Notes: generated by a model from the sequence alone, not told the origin. Shown: positions 11,182 to 23,248, numbered from the stretch's first letter. The stretch is DNA of 64,000 nucleotides from Haemaphysalis longicornis (GCA_013339765.2 CM023457.1:58441013-58505012); one strand, 5' to 3'. Numbers and translations are program-made.

Positions 11182-12055
11182 ACAGACCAAAATTATTCAA
11201 ACCTTCGTCTTCGCCTAGAGGTTTTCAATCAAAATTCAGGCACCGTCTAAGGACGACGATGGTTTAACGCGTAGCTTTCTTGTGACGGATTCATCGTCGT
11301 CCTTACACGGTGGGGTGCAGGATTTTGCTAATTTTGCACGTGCATGCAACCCTCTTCAAATGCCGAAACGCTTCGATTACGGCCACCGGAAGCGTTTTCT
11401 TTTCTTTTATGTCACACGCTTTGGCGTTAAAGGCGCCATCAGTGAGAACACTAAACCTTCGCTTTAAAAAATTCGCGCAGCTCGAACCAGTGGTGGAAGG
11501 CTGGGGAAACAGCAGAGCTGGCGGTCCCCCTCTCTCTTCGTCTTCATGCACCTCACATGGATTTTTGAATTTCCCGCTGAAAGTTCTCCATGACTGGCAG
11601 GCACGGATCGCTTCGTGCGCACACTCTTAATAAAAAATGTCGTAAAAAGGTAGTAACGGCCGTATTTACTAACTCCTTACGAACCCTACTACCCCGCGGT
11701 TTCGTACGTAGGCTCTGCCACTAACAACTGCATGGTTAGGAAATTAACTGAGTGTAGGAAGAAGTACTATGCACTAGGTTAAGGTCGCTCCTGTGACTAG
11801 ATTATGCATGGCCAGTTAGTAAACGCATGTAGCTCAGAAGAGTGTTATCGCTAGGACTTCACTAGGAGAGGTAGTGGTACTTACTGCCTGCTTCAGTTAG
11901 CAACCCTGATTAGTACTAAATTTAATACCTCCAGTTACTAAGTGCCTTGTGTATACTGGGACAAGTAACTTGTTAGTGTTCCATTAGTGAAGGCCCAGAC
12001 CTTTTTTTTTTTTAAGAGTACAGGCTTTAATATCTCTTTCAAGGTGGACCTCGTT
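11182..12055. other. No gene recognised; AGTTA/ACTAA-rich stretch
   Basis: From about 11650 to 11990 the words CAGTTAGT, ACTAAC, GTTACTAA, ACTAGG and TTAGTACTAA recur on both strands more than expected. This may be a decayed short-unit or inverted repeat. Nothing coding. A 12-base T-run lies near 12002. Confidence 0.4.
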
Positions 12056-12057
12056 AG

Positions 12058-12440
12058 CACGCGCTAGAACCCGCGGCAACCGGCTTCGCAAACTCGGCGT
12101 GTGTAGCGCGAACTTGGCGTCTGTGCTCCCCACTTCAGGCTCGAACGGACGTGAACTCGCGAGGAGAACAGCACGCGAGAGATCATGCCACGAACGCTGG
12201 GCAGAGTGTCCTCGAAAGTCGAGCTGGCCGGCGCCGGGAGCTCCTCACGAGGCGTGCAGGCCTGTGATCGACATCCAAAGTTGACCCGCATCCCGAATCC
12301 AGCTCTGACATCCAGGGAGGCAAGTCTGGCTGACACCTCAGCGCTGCGACACAGCTCATACTGACGTCCAGAGCGGAGGAAGCCATGGCCACAGCGTCCC
12401 AAGACGGCGCCCTGGACTAAGGGTGCTTAGGAAAATAATG
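12058..12440. repeat. Dispersed repeat shared with 18246-18540, copy 1
   Basis: The first 100 bp (GCGCTAGAACCCGCGGCAAC onward) align with 18250-18350, and GGCGTCTGT, GCTCCCC and GGACG-CGTGAAC are shared. Further matching modules (CTTGGTATT, GCGAACGCCAC, CTGCTGTTAAAA) lie beyond the CTTC array at 12530-12650. The element may therefore extend to 12660 and be split by the microsatellite. Family unknown. Confidence 0.4.
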
Positions 12441-12508
12441 TTTCCTTCCTTCCTTCCTTCCTTCCTTCCTTCCTTCCTTCCTTCCTTCCTTCCTTCCTTC
12501 CTTCCTTC
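12441..12508. repeat. (TTCC)n microsatellite
   Basis: About 17 perfect TTCC units. They lie between two modules of the dispersed repeat described at 12058. Confidence 0.95.
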
Positions 12509-12660
12509 GGTATTTTTTCTTGGTATTTTGGTAAGCCTAGACAACGCGGGGCACTCCTCGCATTGCACACGCACGCGTGCTCTCGGTATTTCTTCTTGGA
12601 ATTTTTTTTTGCGAACGCCACCGAGCTCTGCTGTTAAAAAAACGCAGTTTTAAGTTCAAC

Positions 12661-13538
12661 AGCACCCCCTGACGCCGGGGGCAGCTGGAAGCTGCTGGGA
12701 TAATTACAACCGCCAAACTTGTGCTCATCCATTTTGCCCAGGTTTGGACGTTCGAAACTAAGTTCTGCCTGGTAGCAGTGCTTCCCGCTGGCGATGAAGC
12801 GCCCCGAGCGCCAAATGGAATGGAAGATGGAGGGGAGGGAGAGGGAGAACGTTGACCGCCAACATCGCATCGGTCATTATCATCGCATCACTGATTATCA
12901 AAAAGAGGTCTTTGGTTATTCTGGTTTATTCCCCAAACAAACTGGTCGGTGCACTCAGCCTCAAAAGATCTGGTTTCTATCCTGTTTAGGGGCGAGCCTG
13001 CGGCCATCTTTTCCAATGATTGAAGATTTCGCGACAGCTCGCACGCTTATTTGGGATTAGGGGGAGTTACTAATAGAAAAAAAAAACAACAACGAAGGAT
13101 CCTTCCGATTGTTTCTCAGTAAATACGAAGCATGTAATTACCCATCGCTTGAAGGCCCCTGCCGTGATGTATCGTTAATCCGGTTTGGTAAACGAAGTCT
13201 ATAGGATGCGACTAGCGTGCGTTTATTGTTGCGAGCTTCAGCTCATGTCGGGGAATCTCTGGTCGGAGCTAATGAGAACGCATGGGCGAGTAAATAAAGT
13301 ACAAAGAAGCTACGGCCGCGCGTATACCGAAACCACCGACCATTGAGACGGAGTCACTACTGCGGCGGCACGCGGTCATTTTTCTGTTTTGTTTAGTAAA
13401 CTTAGACTGGGCGGAATTAATGGGATTGGAAGGGTTCAAGCCAGTCGAACGCGCTTATTGACGCCGCTGGAGCTGAGAGCATGACTCAGTGTCCTTTTCT
13501 TTCTCTTTTGTTTTTGTTATGCTAGCCGTCACTCGAGC

Positions 13539-13539
<1 letters not shown>
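12661..13539. other. No gene recognised
   Basis: Unassigned sequence with a small GGGAGAGGGAG patch at 12829-12847 and an A-run near 13077. No domain or RNA gene seen. Confidence 0.45.
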
Positions 13540-13631
<92 letters not shown>

Positions 13632-13838
13632 ATGCGGTTTAACGCACTGACGCAACGCAGGCGATGAGGCGCGCCGTAGTGGAGGGCTCTGGATTGATTT
13701 TGACCAGCTGGGCATCTTTAACGTACGCCGAAATCTCGTACACACTGGGCGTTTTCGCTTTTCGCCTCCATCAGAAAAGCGGCCGCCGCGGCCGGGAATC
13801 GAACCCGCGTCCCCGTGCTCAGCAGCACAACACCTTAG
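13540..13838 (-). mobile_element. 5'-truncated SINE with long (ATTG)n tail
   Basis: The tail occupies 13540-13630 with about 22 ATTG units, and the body is 13631-13838 on the minus strand. The B box GGGTTCGATTCC is present. The copy stops at CTAAGG-TGTTGTGC, so the A-box end is lost. Such 5' truncation is usual for LINE-mobilised copies. A (CAGA)n array begins 24 bp further right. Confidence 0.88.
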
Positions 13839-13861
13839 AGTCCAACTAAAATAAACACCTT

Positions 13862-13883
13862 GGACAGACAGACAGACAGACAG

Positions 13884-13926
<43 letters not shown>
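13862..13926. repeat. (CAGA)n microsatellite
   Basis: About 16 CAGA units with one single-base interruption (CAGGACAGA) near 13881. Confidence 0.95.
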
Positions 13927-13927
<1 letters not shown>

Positions 13928-14768
13928 CTTCTGCTGTGTTACATTAATGGGACGTTACCTTTCCAAGTCTGCATCCAAACAGTCGCGAAAGACTGACTCC
14001 GAATCTCGGCTTTCCGGCAGGGACATGCCAAGTGAACCCACCCTACGTCAACGCAGACCACAGTTTCTTGATAAGCAGGCCGTCCGAGCCTCCAGCATTA
14101 AAAAAATCGGCAGTTATTTTGCAGCAACTTCTGTGATAGAACTCAAGCCAGGTATACATATCGCAAGCGGCACCACATCACACGACTTCATCGAAAGTTA
14201 TATCTTCTGGAGGAGCGCTCTTTATTGCTGGACGTCCTCCATTTGTCCTATACGTTCGCCGGCTGTGCTCGTATACCTCTTCTCTCGCATTCATCATTTT
14301 ATGGTCCGTTTATTTAACTGTCGGCAGCTTGTCTAAGTATTTCTTTTTTGTCTTCCTGTATTCCCTTTACGCCGGGCTGACTCACTCACACAATTCCTTC
14401 GTTCTATGCCAGCTTAGCCACGGTCCGTGCTATGAATTTACGCATATTGCATTTCGCAACTTCCAACGAAAACTGCGGAGAGACAGCGAGAGAAAGTGAG
14501 TAAGAAAGAGAACAAACGAATGCGGACACCGGTTTGAGGTATAATCGCGTTTAGTTTATGCTGTAACTGGCAGACTCTGCGCACTGCAGCTGACGTGCAA
14601 ATGTTTCACGGAGTAGGTGGAGTGACGGGACGATAGAAACTTTCTCAAGCACGATGCCAACGAACGGCGACTGCGGCAGGAAAGTGTTAAGGTGAAGAAA
14701 GGTGCAAGTTAACAACGGAATAACAGTGGAGCTCACGAGGGACATGATTTTCGGGGACACTCAATTTG
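13927..14768. other. No gene recognised
   Basis: A plus-strand frame runs on for about 135 codons past the CAGA array but shows no domain. Unassigned. Confidence 0.45.
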
Positions 14769-14772
14769 TTAA

Positions 14773-15217
14773 AGGGACCCTGCAACACTTTTTTCAACTA
14801 TTTGTGAAATCTTAAATGCTTGCAGAACGTATTTACCCAACACACCCAGTACTGAGACTAGGGGGTCTCAAAGTACCTCAGCCAGAAATTACTGCCTATG
14901 TCTATCAGATAACTTGGAAATCGCCCAAAAGGTTTTTCTCTCTTTCCAGGTCTTGACGTTCTTTGACTGCCCGAATTACGTCACTGAGGCCGTGTAGCGG
15001 CTGTTGGCCGGTTTTCCTTCCCTTGCAGCAATGAACGCTTTTCGATAGCAACTTTAAAAATAAAGCCACAAAAACAAAGCAGAAACGGAAGGCGTATCTG
15101 GTGCGAGGAGCAAATCACGCAGTGCCGCTCCGTGCTGGCGATAACTGTAGCTTTCGCAGTGCTTCCAGACGCGAAGGAAAGAGTGAAAGCTTTTATCGAA
15201 AGTGTTGCAGGGTCCCT
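14773..15217 (+). mobile_element. TTAA-flanked MITE, family A, complete copy
   Basis: The ends are perfect inverted repeats of 19 bp: AGGGACCCTGCAACACTTT on the left and its reverse complement on the right. TTAA directly flanks both sides, at 14769-14772 and 15218-15221. At 445 bp with no coding capacity it is a non-autonomous DNA transposon. TTAA duplication is typical of piggyBac-type transposases, so that superfamily is the likely helper. Two further copies lie at 20648 and 28313. Confidence 0.85.
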
Positions 15218-15221
15218 TTAA

Positions 15222-15985
15222 AAACACGTTCAGCCGGGATGGTGTATGCAGACATAACATAGGTCGCGAAAGCCGTGCGAACTTCGCGCGCCCGTTAGCG
15301 CTTTCGCATTTCAGACTAGACTAGAATCGCAACGCGCGCGTTTTACAAACCTTTAGGTGTACGTACTCTGAAGGCAAACGCTGTGTAAGCATCGGCGTTT
15401 TGGGGTGTTGGTTGTTCCGCTAGGTTCCATCATAGCGCGGCCCCTTTTGTCCGGTAATTGCCGCGCATGTTCGAACAAACGATGCGCCAGGGAACATCAA
15501 ACATCGCGTAAGGCGGGCGCGTAATTGCGCCCCTTCACTTCCGGGCGGCGTCCACGCGGTGTTAACGGGCCCGCTGCACACGCGGCGTCCACGGGCCGCG
15601 AAAATTGCAGTCCTCTCCCGCGCCGTCACGCTCGCTTTGGCTCTTTTAGCGCTGTACTGCGTGATCCACCAGTGCTTGTACGCCGGCCATCTTCATCGTG
15701 TCGCACCGCCACGTCCACGCGGCCTATCCTCCACAACCACCTTCTCCTAAAAAGAAAAAAAAAAAAGACAAGAACAAGGATTACAAAAGAAGCGAACTGT
15801 GCGAACGCAGACGATACTGAGTCGAATTTTGTACGAGTGCAATGCATCGCGAGGCAATTGCTGCAGGAAAGCTCCTTTTCTCGGCTTGAATCGTTTCAGC
15901 GCGACATACCTGTTAAACGTTTCTCTCCTTTCATTCGAACCTTTACATTCCCTAGTAAGACCCCCAGGCTTTTTCAGCATGCAAC
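15222..15985. other. No gene recognised
   Basis: GC-rich between 15260 and 15720. Two overlapping open frames on the plus strand have low-information composition. A 12-base A-run lies near 15757. Confidence 0.45.
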
Positions 15986-16065
15986 TGAACCACCGCGGTG
16001 GCTTGGTTACCAAAGCACTACTTCAACGAGCACAAGCTCGTGGTTTTGAGTCTCAGATCTTTAAC
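15986..16065 (+). mobile_element. Possible decayed SINE or tRNA-like head
   Basis: CCACCGCGGTGGCTTGGTTA resembles the SINE 5' end with an altered A box. A weak GTTTTGAGTCTCAGA follows at the expected B-box distance. The conserved SINE body does not follow. Weak call. Confidence 0.3.
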
Positions 16066-16904
16066 CCCCACTGCTCCTTCCGCTCAGAAAGCTGTCCTGC
16101 GTGGCAACATCCTGGAGGACCAGCGAAGCCTGATGGACCGCGGAATGCACATCGTGACGCCAACTATACTATACTATAGTTATACTACATATAATAGTCT
16201 TAGGCTATACCGTAGACTACAGTGTAGAGTATAGTTTACCGCGCTACACTTGGACTGATGACACTGCCCTTCTTTCTCCACTCTGCATACTCTGCCCTAA
16301 ATGGCGCCCTATACTCTGGCGTTATATCGCAGTGTGTCGCCGCCGCCGAGCATGTTGTACATCGTGTTTGAACCTCCCGCGCAAATGTCACGTGCTTCGG
16401 ATGACCCGGGATGAGCCACCCAACGAGGAGGACAACGAGGGACCCATGTAAGAGCAAAATTAAGCCCCTCTATTTTTCAAAATAGAGGGTCCTTACGTAC
16501 GAGCAGCACCCAGCGCGTGCTGGGCTTCTGTGGCGCGACCTTGGGATACTGCCGTCCCCCTCACACTTTAGCCATACTTTCGTCCTCCGCTGTCCTGCGA
16601 GCTCATCTTCGGTGGCCTCTTCGTTCTCTCGGTTTCTCAGAGCGCGTCGCCGCCGGGAAGCGTCTCGCGCTGCCTCGCCATACCGCCCTCCCCCTGACAC
16701 TTTCGCCACATTCTTCTCCTCCGCTTTCCTTCGTTCGCTCGGATACGAGGCACTGCGACGGCGTGAAACCACCGTGGCGGTACGCTTAAGTGCTGCCCAC
16801 TAAAATATTAATCCCATGATTATTCAAGTGTATGCCTAACAGAATGTGACGTTTGGCTAGCTGCCTATTGCAGCAAACACTCGTCACAACACAGCCCTCA
16901 GCAC
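16066..16904. other. No gene recognised; hairpin and AT palindromes
   Basis: Contains AT-rich palindromic words (ACTATACTATACTATAGT) at 16160-16230. A perfect hairpin lies at 16466-16489, with arms CCCTCTATTTT/AAAATAGAGGG and a 2-nt loop. A GC-rich stretch at 16500-16780 has several open frames without domains. Confidence 0.45.
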
Positions 16905-17045
16905 AGAAAAAAAGGGCTTCGTTACAAGCGATACTTCGTTAAAAGCGACTGTGATGTGCTTTCTATACAATGCTGTGGAGCCCATGAACCAATTCTAATA
17001 AACCGACATTTCTGATAAAGCGATTTCGTTAAAGCAAGTGTTTCC
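16905..17045. mobile_element. Possible pogo/Tigger-type MITE fragment
   Basis: CTTCGTTACAAGCGATACTT, CGTTAAAAGCGA and GCGATTTCGTTAAAGC are reminiscent of terminal regions of pogo-like MITEs, which carry runs of TTCGTTATAACG-type words. Terminal repeats and a TA duplication were not found. Confidence 0.3.
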
Positions 17046-17544
17046 TGCACATCTTAGCTCAAAAAGAGGGCGCAAGCGAACGAGGCGTGCACACGAAAAG
17101 AAAAATGACAGACACCAAGGAGAGCGGGCGAAGTTTTATTACAATTGGAAATAAATATTTTCGTTGCTATTCTTAAAAGTCCTTACGAGTCTACTTAAAA
17201 GCACGACGCAGGCTCGCGTCGCCACCTATTTTGTATTTATTGCCACTTTGTATTAAAACTTCACCAATTGTTCGTAAACGCTCGTCTGACCGCTCCATTT
17301 TTTACAGTCCCTGTTGTCTGCGCTGGGTTTTTGTTTAGAATCAAGATTGGTGGTGTTCCCGTTTTCAAGGCATAAGACTTGGGTTGGGTTCCTCAACACC
17401 TAACCTGACCGAATTTTTGTTGCGGACGATAAATTCTTGGCTCGGCGTAAAAGGCTGAGAGGGACACACATACCGGAAAGTGGGTGAACTTCGTCAAAAA
17501 CGTTATTCGCATTAGACTCACGTTGTGTACGAGATTTACACACA
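17046..17544. other. No gene recognised
   Basis: AT-rich unassigned sequence. No domain or RNA gene seen. Confidence 0.4.
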
Positions 17545-17806
17545 CCCCAAGGTCGCGAGTTCGATTCCTGTCGGGGTGGCTGCTTTTAAGATGGAGGCGA
17601 AAATCGAAAACGCCCGCATGTCGAGATTTTGGCCCACGTTAAAGATTCCCAGGTGATCAAAATTAATCTGGAGCCCTCCACTACGGCGCGCCTCATAGCC
17701 CTGGTGTAACTTCGGCACGTTGAATACATGCCAGCAGCCAGAGAACCCAAGGTACCAAAAATTAAACAGTTTCCCCCTACTACCACGCACCTCATAGACC
17801 GAATTT
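17545..17806 (+). mobile_element. 5'-truncated SINE plus partial second 3' end
   Basis: Begins just before the B box (AGTTCGATTCC, 17559-17569), so the A-box end is gone. The body follows with GATGGAGGCGAAAATC, GATCAAAATTAATCTGGAGC and CGGCGCGCCTCATAGCC to about 17725. A second, weaker match to the same 3' body (AAATTAAACAG, CCACGCACCTCATAG) lies at 17758-17806. This implies a tandem or internal duplication of the 3' end, or two old insertions. Confidence 0.75.
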
Positions 17807-18245
17807 AATAACGGCTATAAGGCCAAGGCGTAAAACGAAACAAAGAGCTTCAGCCAGATGCTTTGGACACGACTGGCTAGTTGAATGTGTACATGCGACC
17901 AGAAAAGAAGTAAAAACTCTTCCAGCGACGCCACGAGAGAAGCGATTGTTCCTCCATGCAGAAAAAAAAAAAAGGCGAAGCTTGCATTAAGCGCGTAAGT
18001 CTTGAACCATAGCGAAGCTGGAGGATTTCTTTCTATGTAAGCACTGAAGGACACACCACGCACCGCGCATTGCATAATCCATTAGGTACGAAGTTGTTTG
18101 TTTACATGTTCCATCGTCGCTTTTCCCCGTGGCAGTAGTAGTCAGCGTCATATCCACCGATATCGTCGTCTTCCTCATGCATGACTGGCGGGCCCGAATT
18201 GTTTTGTCCGCAGGCTTTCACATCGCGCCCAAAGACAAACGCGTC
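17807..18245. other. No gene recognised
   Basis: Unassigned sequence. No domain or RNA gene seen. Confidence 0.4.
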
Positions 18246-18540
18246 ATCGCGCACTAGAGCCGGCGGCAACCGCCTACGCGAACTGGGCGTCTGTAGTGCG
18301 AGCTGTCTCGTGCACTCCCCTCGAGGCTACGGACGCACGTGAACTGTTTTCTTGGTATTCTTTTGCGAGCGCCACTCGCAAGCTTGGATGACGCCGGGCG
18401 CTCCTCGTGTTCACTAGCGCGGTAAACGGCGGGTGTAACTATGACCCGGGATTTTCTGATGACGCCGCACACCGCACACATTAAAGTGGTTCTCTCCCTC
18501 TTACGGCCAACAACAACAGGTCCGCTGTTAAAACAAAACA
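18246..18540. repeat. Dispersed repeat shared with 12058-12660, copy 2
   Basis: Aligns with the modules at 12058-12160 and 12530-12660. Shared words are GCGGCAACCG, GGCGTCTGT, CGTGAACT, CTTGGTATTC, GCGAGCGCCAC, a GACGCCGGG block and GCTGTTAAAA. No terminal repeats or coding sequence seen. Confidence 0.4.
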
Positions 18541-19299
18541 TTTGGGCGATGCTCAGTCATCAGGTCTCGCTGCTGTGATGGTGCTGCCCAGTAGACAGAG
18601 CTTGCACATCCCGTCGCGACACTTTGTCGCGTGCAGTCATAATTGCGCGGCACACTTCCGGCTCGCCCCAGTCTAGGAGGCGGCGGGTCCTTTTACACGC
18701 CGCTGGCGACGATTAAAAAAATGGAGACAAAGCGACGAAAAACGAAACTGTGTTCTACTCCAACACGCTCTGCTTGTAAGCTTGCGCCTTCAACAGAGGC
18801 CACGAGGCTCCTTTTTTTTATTCTTCGTCTTCTCAGCTCTCCCCCCCCCCCTCATTTTCGTTTTTATTTGTGTGTATTTTTTGGGGTAACGGCCAGAGTT
18901 GTCTCGAGCGATTGCGCTACTCCGTTACGCTCGGTTTACCTTGTTGCATGTACGTACCGCGAGCGTTTACGGGCCGTGTACAGCGCGCCGTGTATACACG
19001 GGTCTTTTGTTCCTGATTTTGCGTACAACGAGGTGTTTAGGTATACCTCGCACACCGCCATCCATTCTCCTTCGTAATTGATGGTGCGGGCACCTTCAAC
19101 TTGCACTCTCATCCTCCCTCCATTATCTGGTTTGTGCAAGAAACCGACGCTGTTGTAGTTGTTGTACCGTACAGAAAATAGCCGCCGCTGTAAAGAAGAA
19201 ATTAGAAAATTAAAGCATTTCCATGAAAGCTGTACGGAGCAGCGATTCGCCAGAGGGGCTGTGTCGTCCTCAGTTGTTTATTTTCGGTATCAACTTGCA
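18541..19299. other. No gene recognised
   Basis: Contains a C-run (18841-18850) and one plus-strand frame of 144 codons with no domain. Unassigned. Confidence 0.45.
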
Positions 19300-19663
19300 A
19301 GGCGTTGATACCAAAAGTAGTCAAGAGAGGATGCCGCAGCACCTCAGAACACCAAAATCGAGACCTTTACGAATACTGTAAGGTATGTGGCGAGACAGCC
19401 ACGCTGTTCCACGCCACATGGTCCTGCCCAATCATATGGGGAACAGGCACCAGCAACTCCTCAACACAGCCTACTACACTAGATACATGGGAGGCAGTTT
19501 TGGCAAGCACATATCTGCAGGACCAACTCAACCTGCTGGAGAGAGGGAAGACAGGCGCACTAGACACTGGGGTCCTGGACCTAGGGTTCCACCTATGAAT
19601 TCCACTCCCCTCTATCCGCTACCCCATTCCCTCCTATTCCTATTCCCCAATAAACTTTGTTGA
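19300..19663 (+). mobile_element. I/Jockey-type LINE 3' end with polyadenylation signal
   Basis: The open stretch 19305-19598 contains CKVCGETATLFHATWSCP, a CX2CX7HX4C zinc knuckle. A TWEAVLASTYLQDQLNLLER segment follows, typical of the protein end of RNase H-bearing tick LINEs. A short 3' UTR ends with AATAAA at 19649-19654. The rest of the element is missing to the left. Confidence 0.75.
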
Positions 19664-19860
19664 GTCACTAAGTCAGGCCTATAAAGACACATTGAATAGA
19701 GGTTTTATTTTTGGGGGGTAATTAATGTGTTAACTCCCGAATTTTTTTAGTTTTATATTATTGTGTACTTATTTTCGGCCCAGCAACGGTAGCCTCTGTG
19801 ACAACGGCGCTGCGCAAAGATCATCCTCAACACTTTGCATATGAGTAACATGTGCCTCTG

Positions 19861-19912
19861 CGGCGCAATGGGATAGACATTAATGCGAGGAACACAGGTT
19901 CGATCCCGAACA
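19861..19912 (+). other. tRNA-like sequence (A and B boxes)
   Basis: CGGCGCAATGGGATAG resembles an A box, and GGTTCGATCCC at 19897-19907 is a consensus B box. The spacing fits a tRNA, but the acceptor and T stems do not pair well. I read it as a tRNA-derived retroposon head or a pseudo-tRNA. Confidence 0.45.
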
Positions 19913-20647
19913 GGGAATTTGGCTATATTTTGAAGCCTAAGCCCGGGCGAGCTGTGACGACAAGTGGGGCCTCTAAAGTGCTTTGCACTTTAAAAGACAC
20001 ATCTGTGTTCGTGCAATAATCGAAGCCGGGCTGGCAGCGGCGAAACAAGGCATCCTTTTCGTACGGCACTGACGTCATTTCGCATGTCAGATGAACGTGG
20101 CGGGGCGTGAGTAGAGCGGGTGCACAGCCGTTACGAATGACTGATTCTCGTGAGGCTGTGGCGTGCAGTGTTGCCAGCCTGCCTGCAGATGTAAATCACA
20201 CTAAACGACAAAGAAACGAAAGCAAAGAAAGATACGCAATCACGAAGAAGACGCAAAGAAGACTTCAAGTGTCGCCGCGTGCCGCTGGAATGCTTTCGCC
20301 TTCAAAGACGTAAGAAGACTTGGGTGCCCTGAAAATATTTTTTTTTTGTTCTCTGGAGGCTATCATGGGTAAACAAGGCAATCACCCGAACGTCAGAAAC
20401 TTTGTTTGGAGATTTTTTAATCCGTTAGCACCCGTTGAAGCTTTTCGACCACCGTAGCACGCCGTGCTCGCGCTTGGCTGTAACCTTTCGGAATTATCTC
20501 GGCATAAATAGACCTCAAACGCGTAATATCATCCATAACGCTGTTAGAGGCATCCAACACCATTTATGGTGTGCGACAACGGAGTTAACTGGATTTGTTG
20601 TTTCATAGTCGGGAAATCGAACGTTTGCCGAGGCAGGGGTTTTTTTT
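19913..20647. other. No gene recognised
   Basis: Unassigned sequence. No domain or further RNA gene seen. Confidence 0.4.
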
Positions 20648-21037
20648 GAAATCCTAAATGCTTGCAGAACGTAGTCACAGTACTTAGATTAGGGGGTCCT
20701 CAGCCAGAAATACTGCTCTATGCCCATCAGATAACTTGGAAAATCGCTCAAAGTCTTTTTATCTCTTTACCGGTCTTGACGATTTTCGACGGCTCGAATT
20801 ACGCCACTAAGGCCATGTAGCGTCTGTTGGCCGGTTTTCCTTCAATTCCAGCAATGAACGCTTTTCGATAGCAACTTTAGAAAAAAAAATGCCACAAAAA
20901 CAAAGCAGAAATGGAACGCGTATCTGCGAGCAAATCACGCAGTGCCGCTCCGTGCTGGCGATAACTGTAGCTTTCACAGTGGTTCCAAACGCGAAGGAAA
21001 GAGTGAAAGCGCTTATCGAAAGTGTTGCATGGTCCCT
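20648..21037 (+). mobile_element. TTAA MITE, family A, left end lost
   Basis: Aligns with the complete copy at 14773 from GAAATC-TAAATGCTTGCAG to the right end. The right inverted repeat is AAGTGTTGCATGGTCCCT with one change, followed by TTAA at 21038-21041. The left inverted repeat is replaced by a T-run. Small deletions relative to the complete copy are present. Confidence 0.8.
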
Positions 21038-21041
21038 TTAA

Positions 21042-22134
21042 AACATGAGGTTATTGTGCCCATGTTTTCTTTCTTCTTAAGTCCGGTTCCTGCACTGTAC
21101 ATTTATAACGCCGAAGTGGTACATGGATAGGTTGGCGAAAGCGCGCACCGGGCTGGCGCTTGCAGTAAGCGTCCACAAAGCAGCTAACCCTCCGAGTGCA
21201 CACCATGGATTCCCATCAGCTGCGACGCTTTCTATAGTGCTCAGAAAAGAGTGACGTAAACAGAAACGACGGAAACGCAAGACGACTTGCGTTTTCGTCG
21301 TTTCCGTTCGCATACCTCTTTTAGAAGTTTAGGTTCTTTTGCACTTTTTTTATGCAGCCCCAACGAGCTGCCACTAATCCTTCATCAACCTGCTTTAGTG
21401 TCCACATAAAATTCAGTTACGTTGTTCTGCATAGAAAGGCAGATTTGTTAAAAGGACCGATCCCCAGCTGCCCCGGTGATCATTTTGACAATAAAACACA
21501 AAACTTCAGATACTTTGTAACCTATTTTTACTCACTGTGAACGCAACCGGTGCAATGGTGGCCTTATTTATTTGACGTTATGGGCTTTGAAGTGAATTAG
21601 CTTGGTGTTTTATTATTCATAGCTGCTTATCACGTGCGTGATTTCAGTGTAGGTGTGATTATGGGCTACGATAAAGCGCGCTGATACAGCGCAGAGATTA
21701 CGCAACATTTAAAGGTTACTTTGTTACCTGATAACAAGCCGGCTTGATTCGTTTCATCGAAACTATTCCCTTATCGAAGCAAGATCTTTCTCCAGTTCCT
21801 TGAATTAATTGCAATGATATGATATCCCACGACCTATAGAAATGAACTACTCAGGAGAATCTTCCTTTTTTAATTTCAACAGAATATAAAGGCGGCAGGT
21901 GCAAATTTCTATGGACGGTATGATCTCGGTGCATTCCGGTGCATTCCTGTAAACGTAACTCGCGGTGAGGCCATTGTTTCGTTGGAAGTGACGCTACTTC
22001 CTGCGATAACGAAAGCTTCGGTCTCATCATCGATTGGCTAAAGATTTAGCACCCGATAATGACAATGAGGGCGTTCTAGAAGATAGAAAAGGATTTGGGC
22101 GTCTTACTACCGCATTAAAATTAATGTATACACT
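21042..22134. other. No gene recognised
   Basis: About 1.1 kb, AT-rich toward the right. Near 21270-21310 there is a short inverted repeat around AAACGACGGAAACG/CGTTTTCGTCGTTTCCG. Nothing coding recognised. Confidence 0.45.
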
Positions 22135-22270
22135 TGAACCTCGATGTCACTACCCCGATTCTGCAAGTTTCCCGATATTAACGGACAAGTAGGCCTAACG
22201 CGTTCTCGATTTTACGAAGTTCCCGGTTTAACGAACTATTTCCTTAACGGAAAGGTTACGGCTGTTATCG
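22135..22270. mobile_element. Possible pogo/Tigger-type MITE end
   Basis: TTGAACCTCGATGTCACTAC, CCCGATATTAACGGA and CCCGGTTTAACGAACTATTT resemble MITE ends of the form GAACCTCGATATAACGAA. A similar block lies near 54345-54440. No matching second terminus was found. Confidence 0.3.
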
Positions 22271-23248
22271 TTTCCAGCATCGAGGCTAAAATACTTGCAC
22301 GGACTCAAGTCGCATATTTCTGGGAAGAATCGGTAGGAAGGATGAATGCGATTCAAGACAAGCTGTCGCTGCCGACGGCGAACCAAGGGACCCAAGTCTT
22401 TTAAAAAGGTGTAAGCTAATGCTTTAGAGAGTCCAGATTTTGAACAGCCGCGCCATCAATGCAGGCAACGGTTGTTCTCGCTCCAGGTCTCCACGCGCGC
22501 GCAAACGAGCAACAAAACAGGAAAATACAACTGCCGGAAAACGAGGAAGGGGGGGAAACTAATCTTCATCGCATGCCCGAGTGGTTCTATTCTGGCCTGT
22601 GTCGGCGCGATGGACGCAGGCGCCCGTTAAAATTGCCTCCTAAGAATCGCGAGCCTTTTCTTTTTTCCCCCGAAAACGAAAAAAAGAGCATCTCTCGCTC
22701 CATGCTCCTATTTGTTTATTTGCCGCCGACGTTTATCAGCTTTCCGCATCGGAGAGCAGGCGCAAATGCCGGTAGTGAATAAATCACAAGCGCTCACTTC
22801 TCGTCCCGTGGCCGGAGGCGTTTATTCTCTTCTTTCGTATCGTCATTTCTTATTTTTGCGGCGATTTGTGCAAGGTATACCGACGGAGCCCCCCCCTCAG
22901 GGGAGACGCGGCAGGCAATTAAAAACAGAGGGAATAAGAAGAAGAGTGGTTGGAGAATTAAAAAGGCCCACTCGTCCCATGGTATACACAACCGCCTCCC
23001 ACTGGCCCTCTTTTTTTTTTCTTTTTAAACGGGAGAAAAACTAGAAAAAGACAGTTTCTTTTTCAAGTTACCCCTCCGCCCTCGTCGTCCATTTATCACG
23101 GAAGTAATATGCGTAGAACTTCCCCCTTTTTTAAAATTATTTGCTGGCCGTTTCCTGGCTGTTCTTCGGGTAAACGGCCTATTTCCGTTTCCAACTCTGC
23201 GGTGTCTTTCTTAGATCCGCATGAGAGCGTATCCAAACGGTGGAGCCC

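Noticed and set aside
13455..13928. Minus-strand frame with (INQS)n and (CLSV)n repeats
   Set aside because: It is a translation of the (ATTG)n and (CAGA)n arrays plus the SINE. The same applies to frames over 44785-44890.
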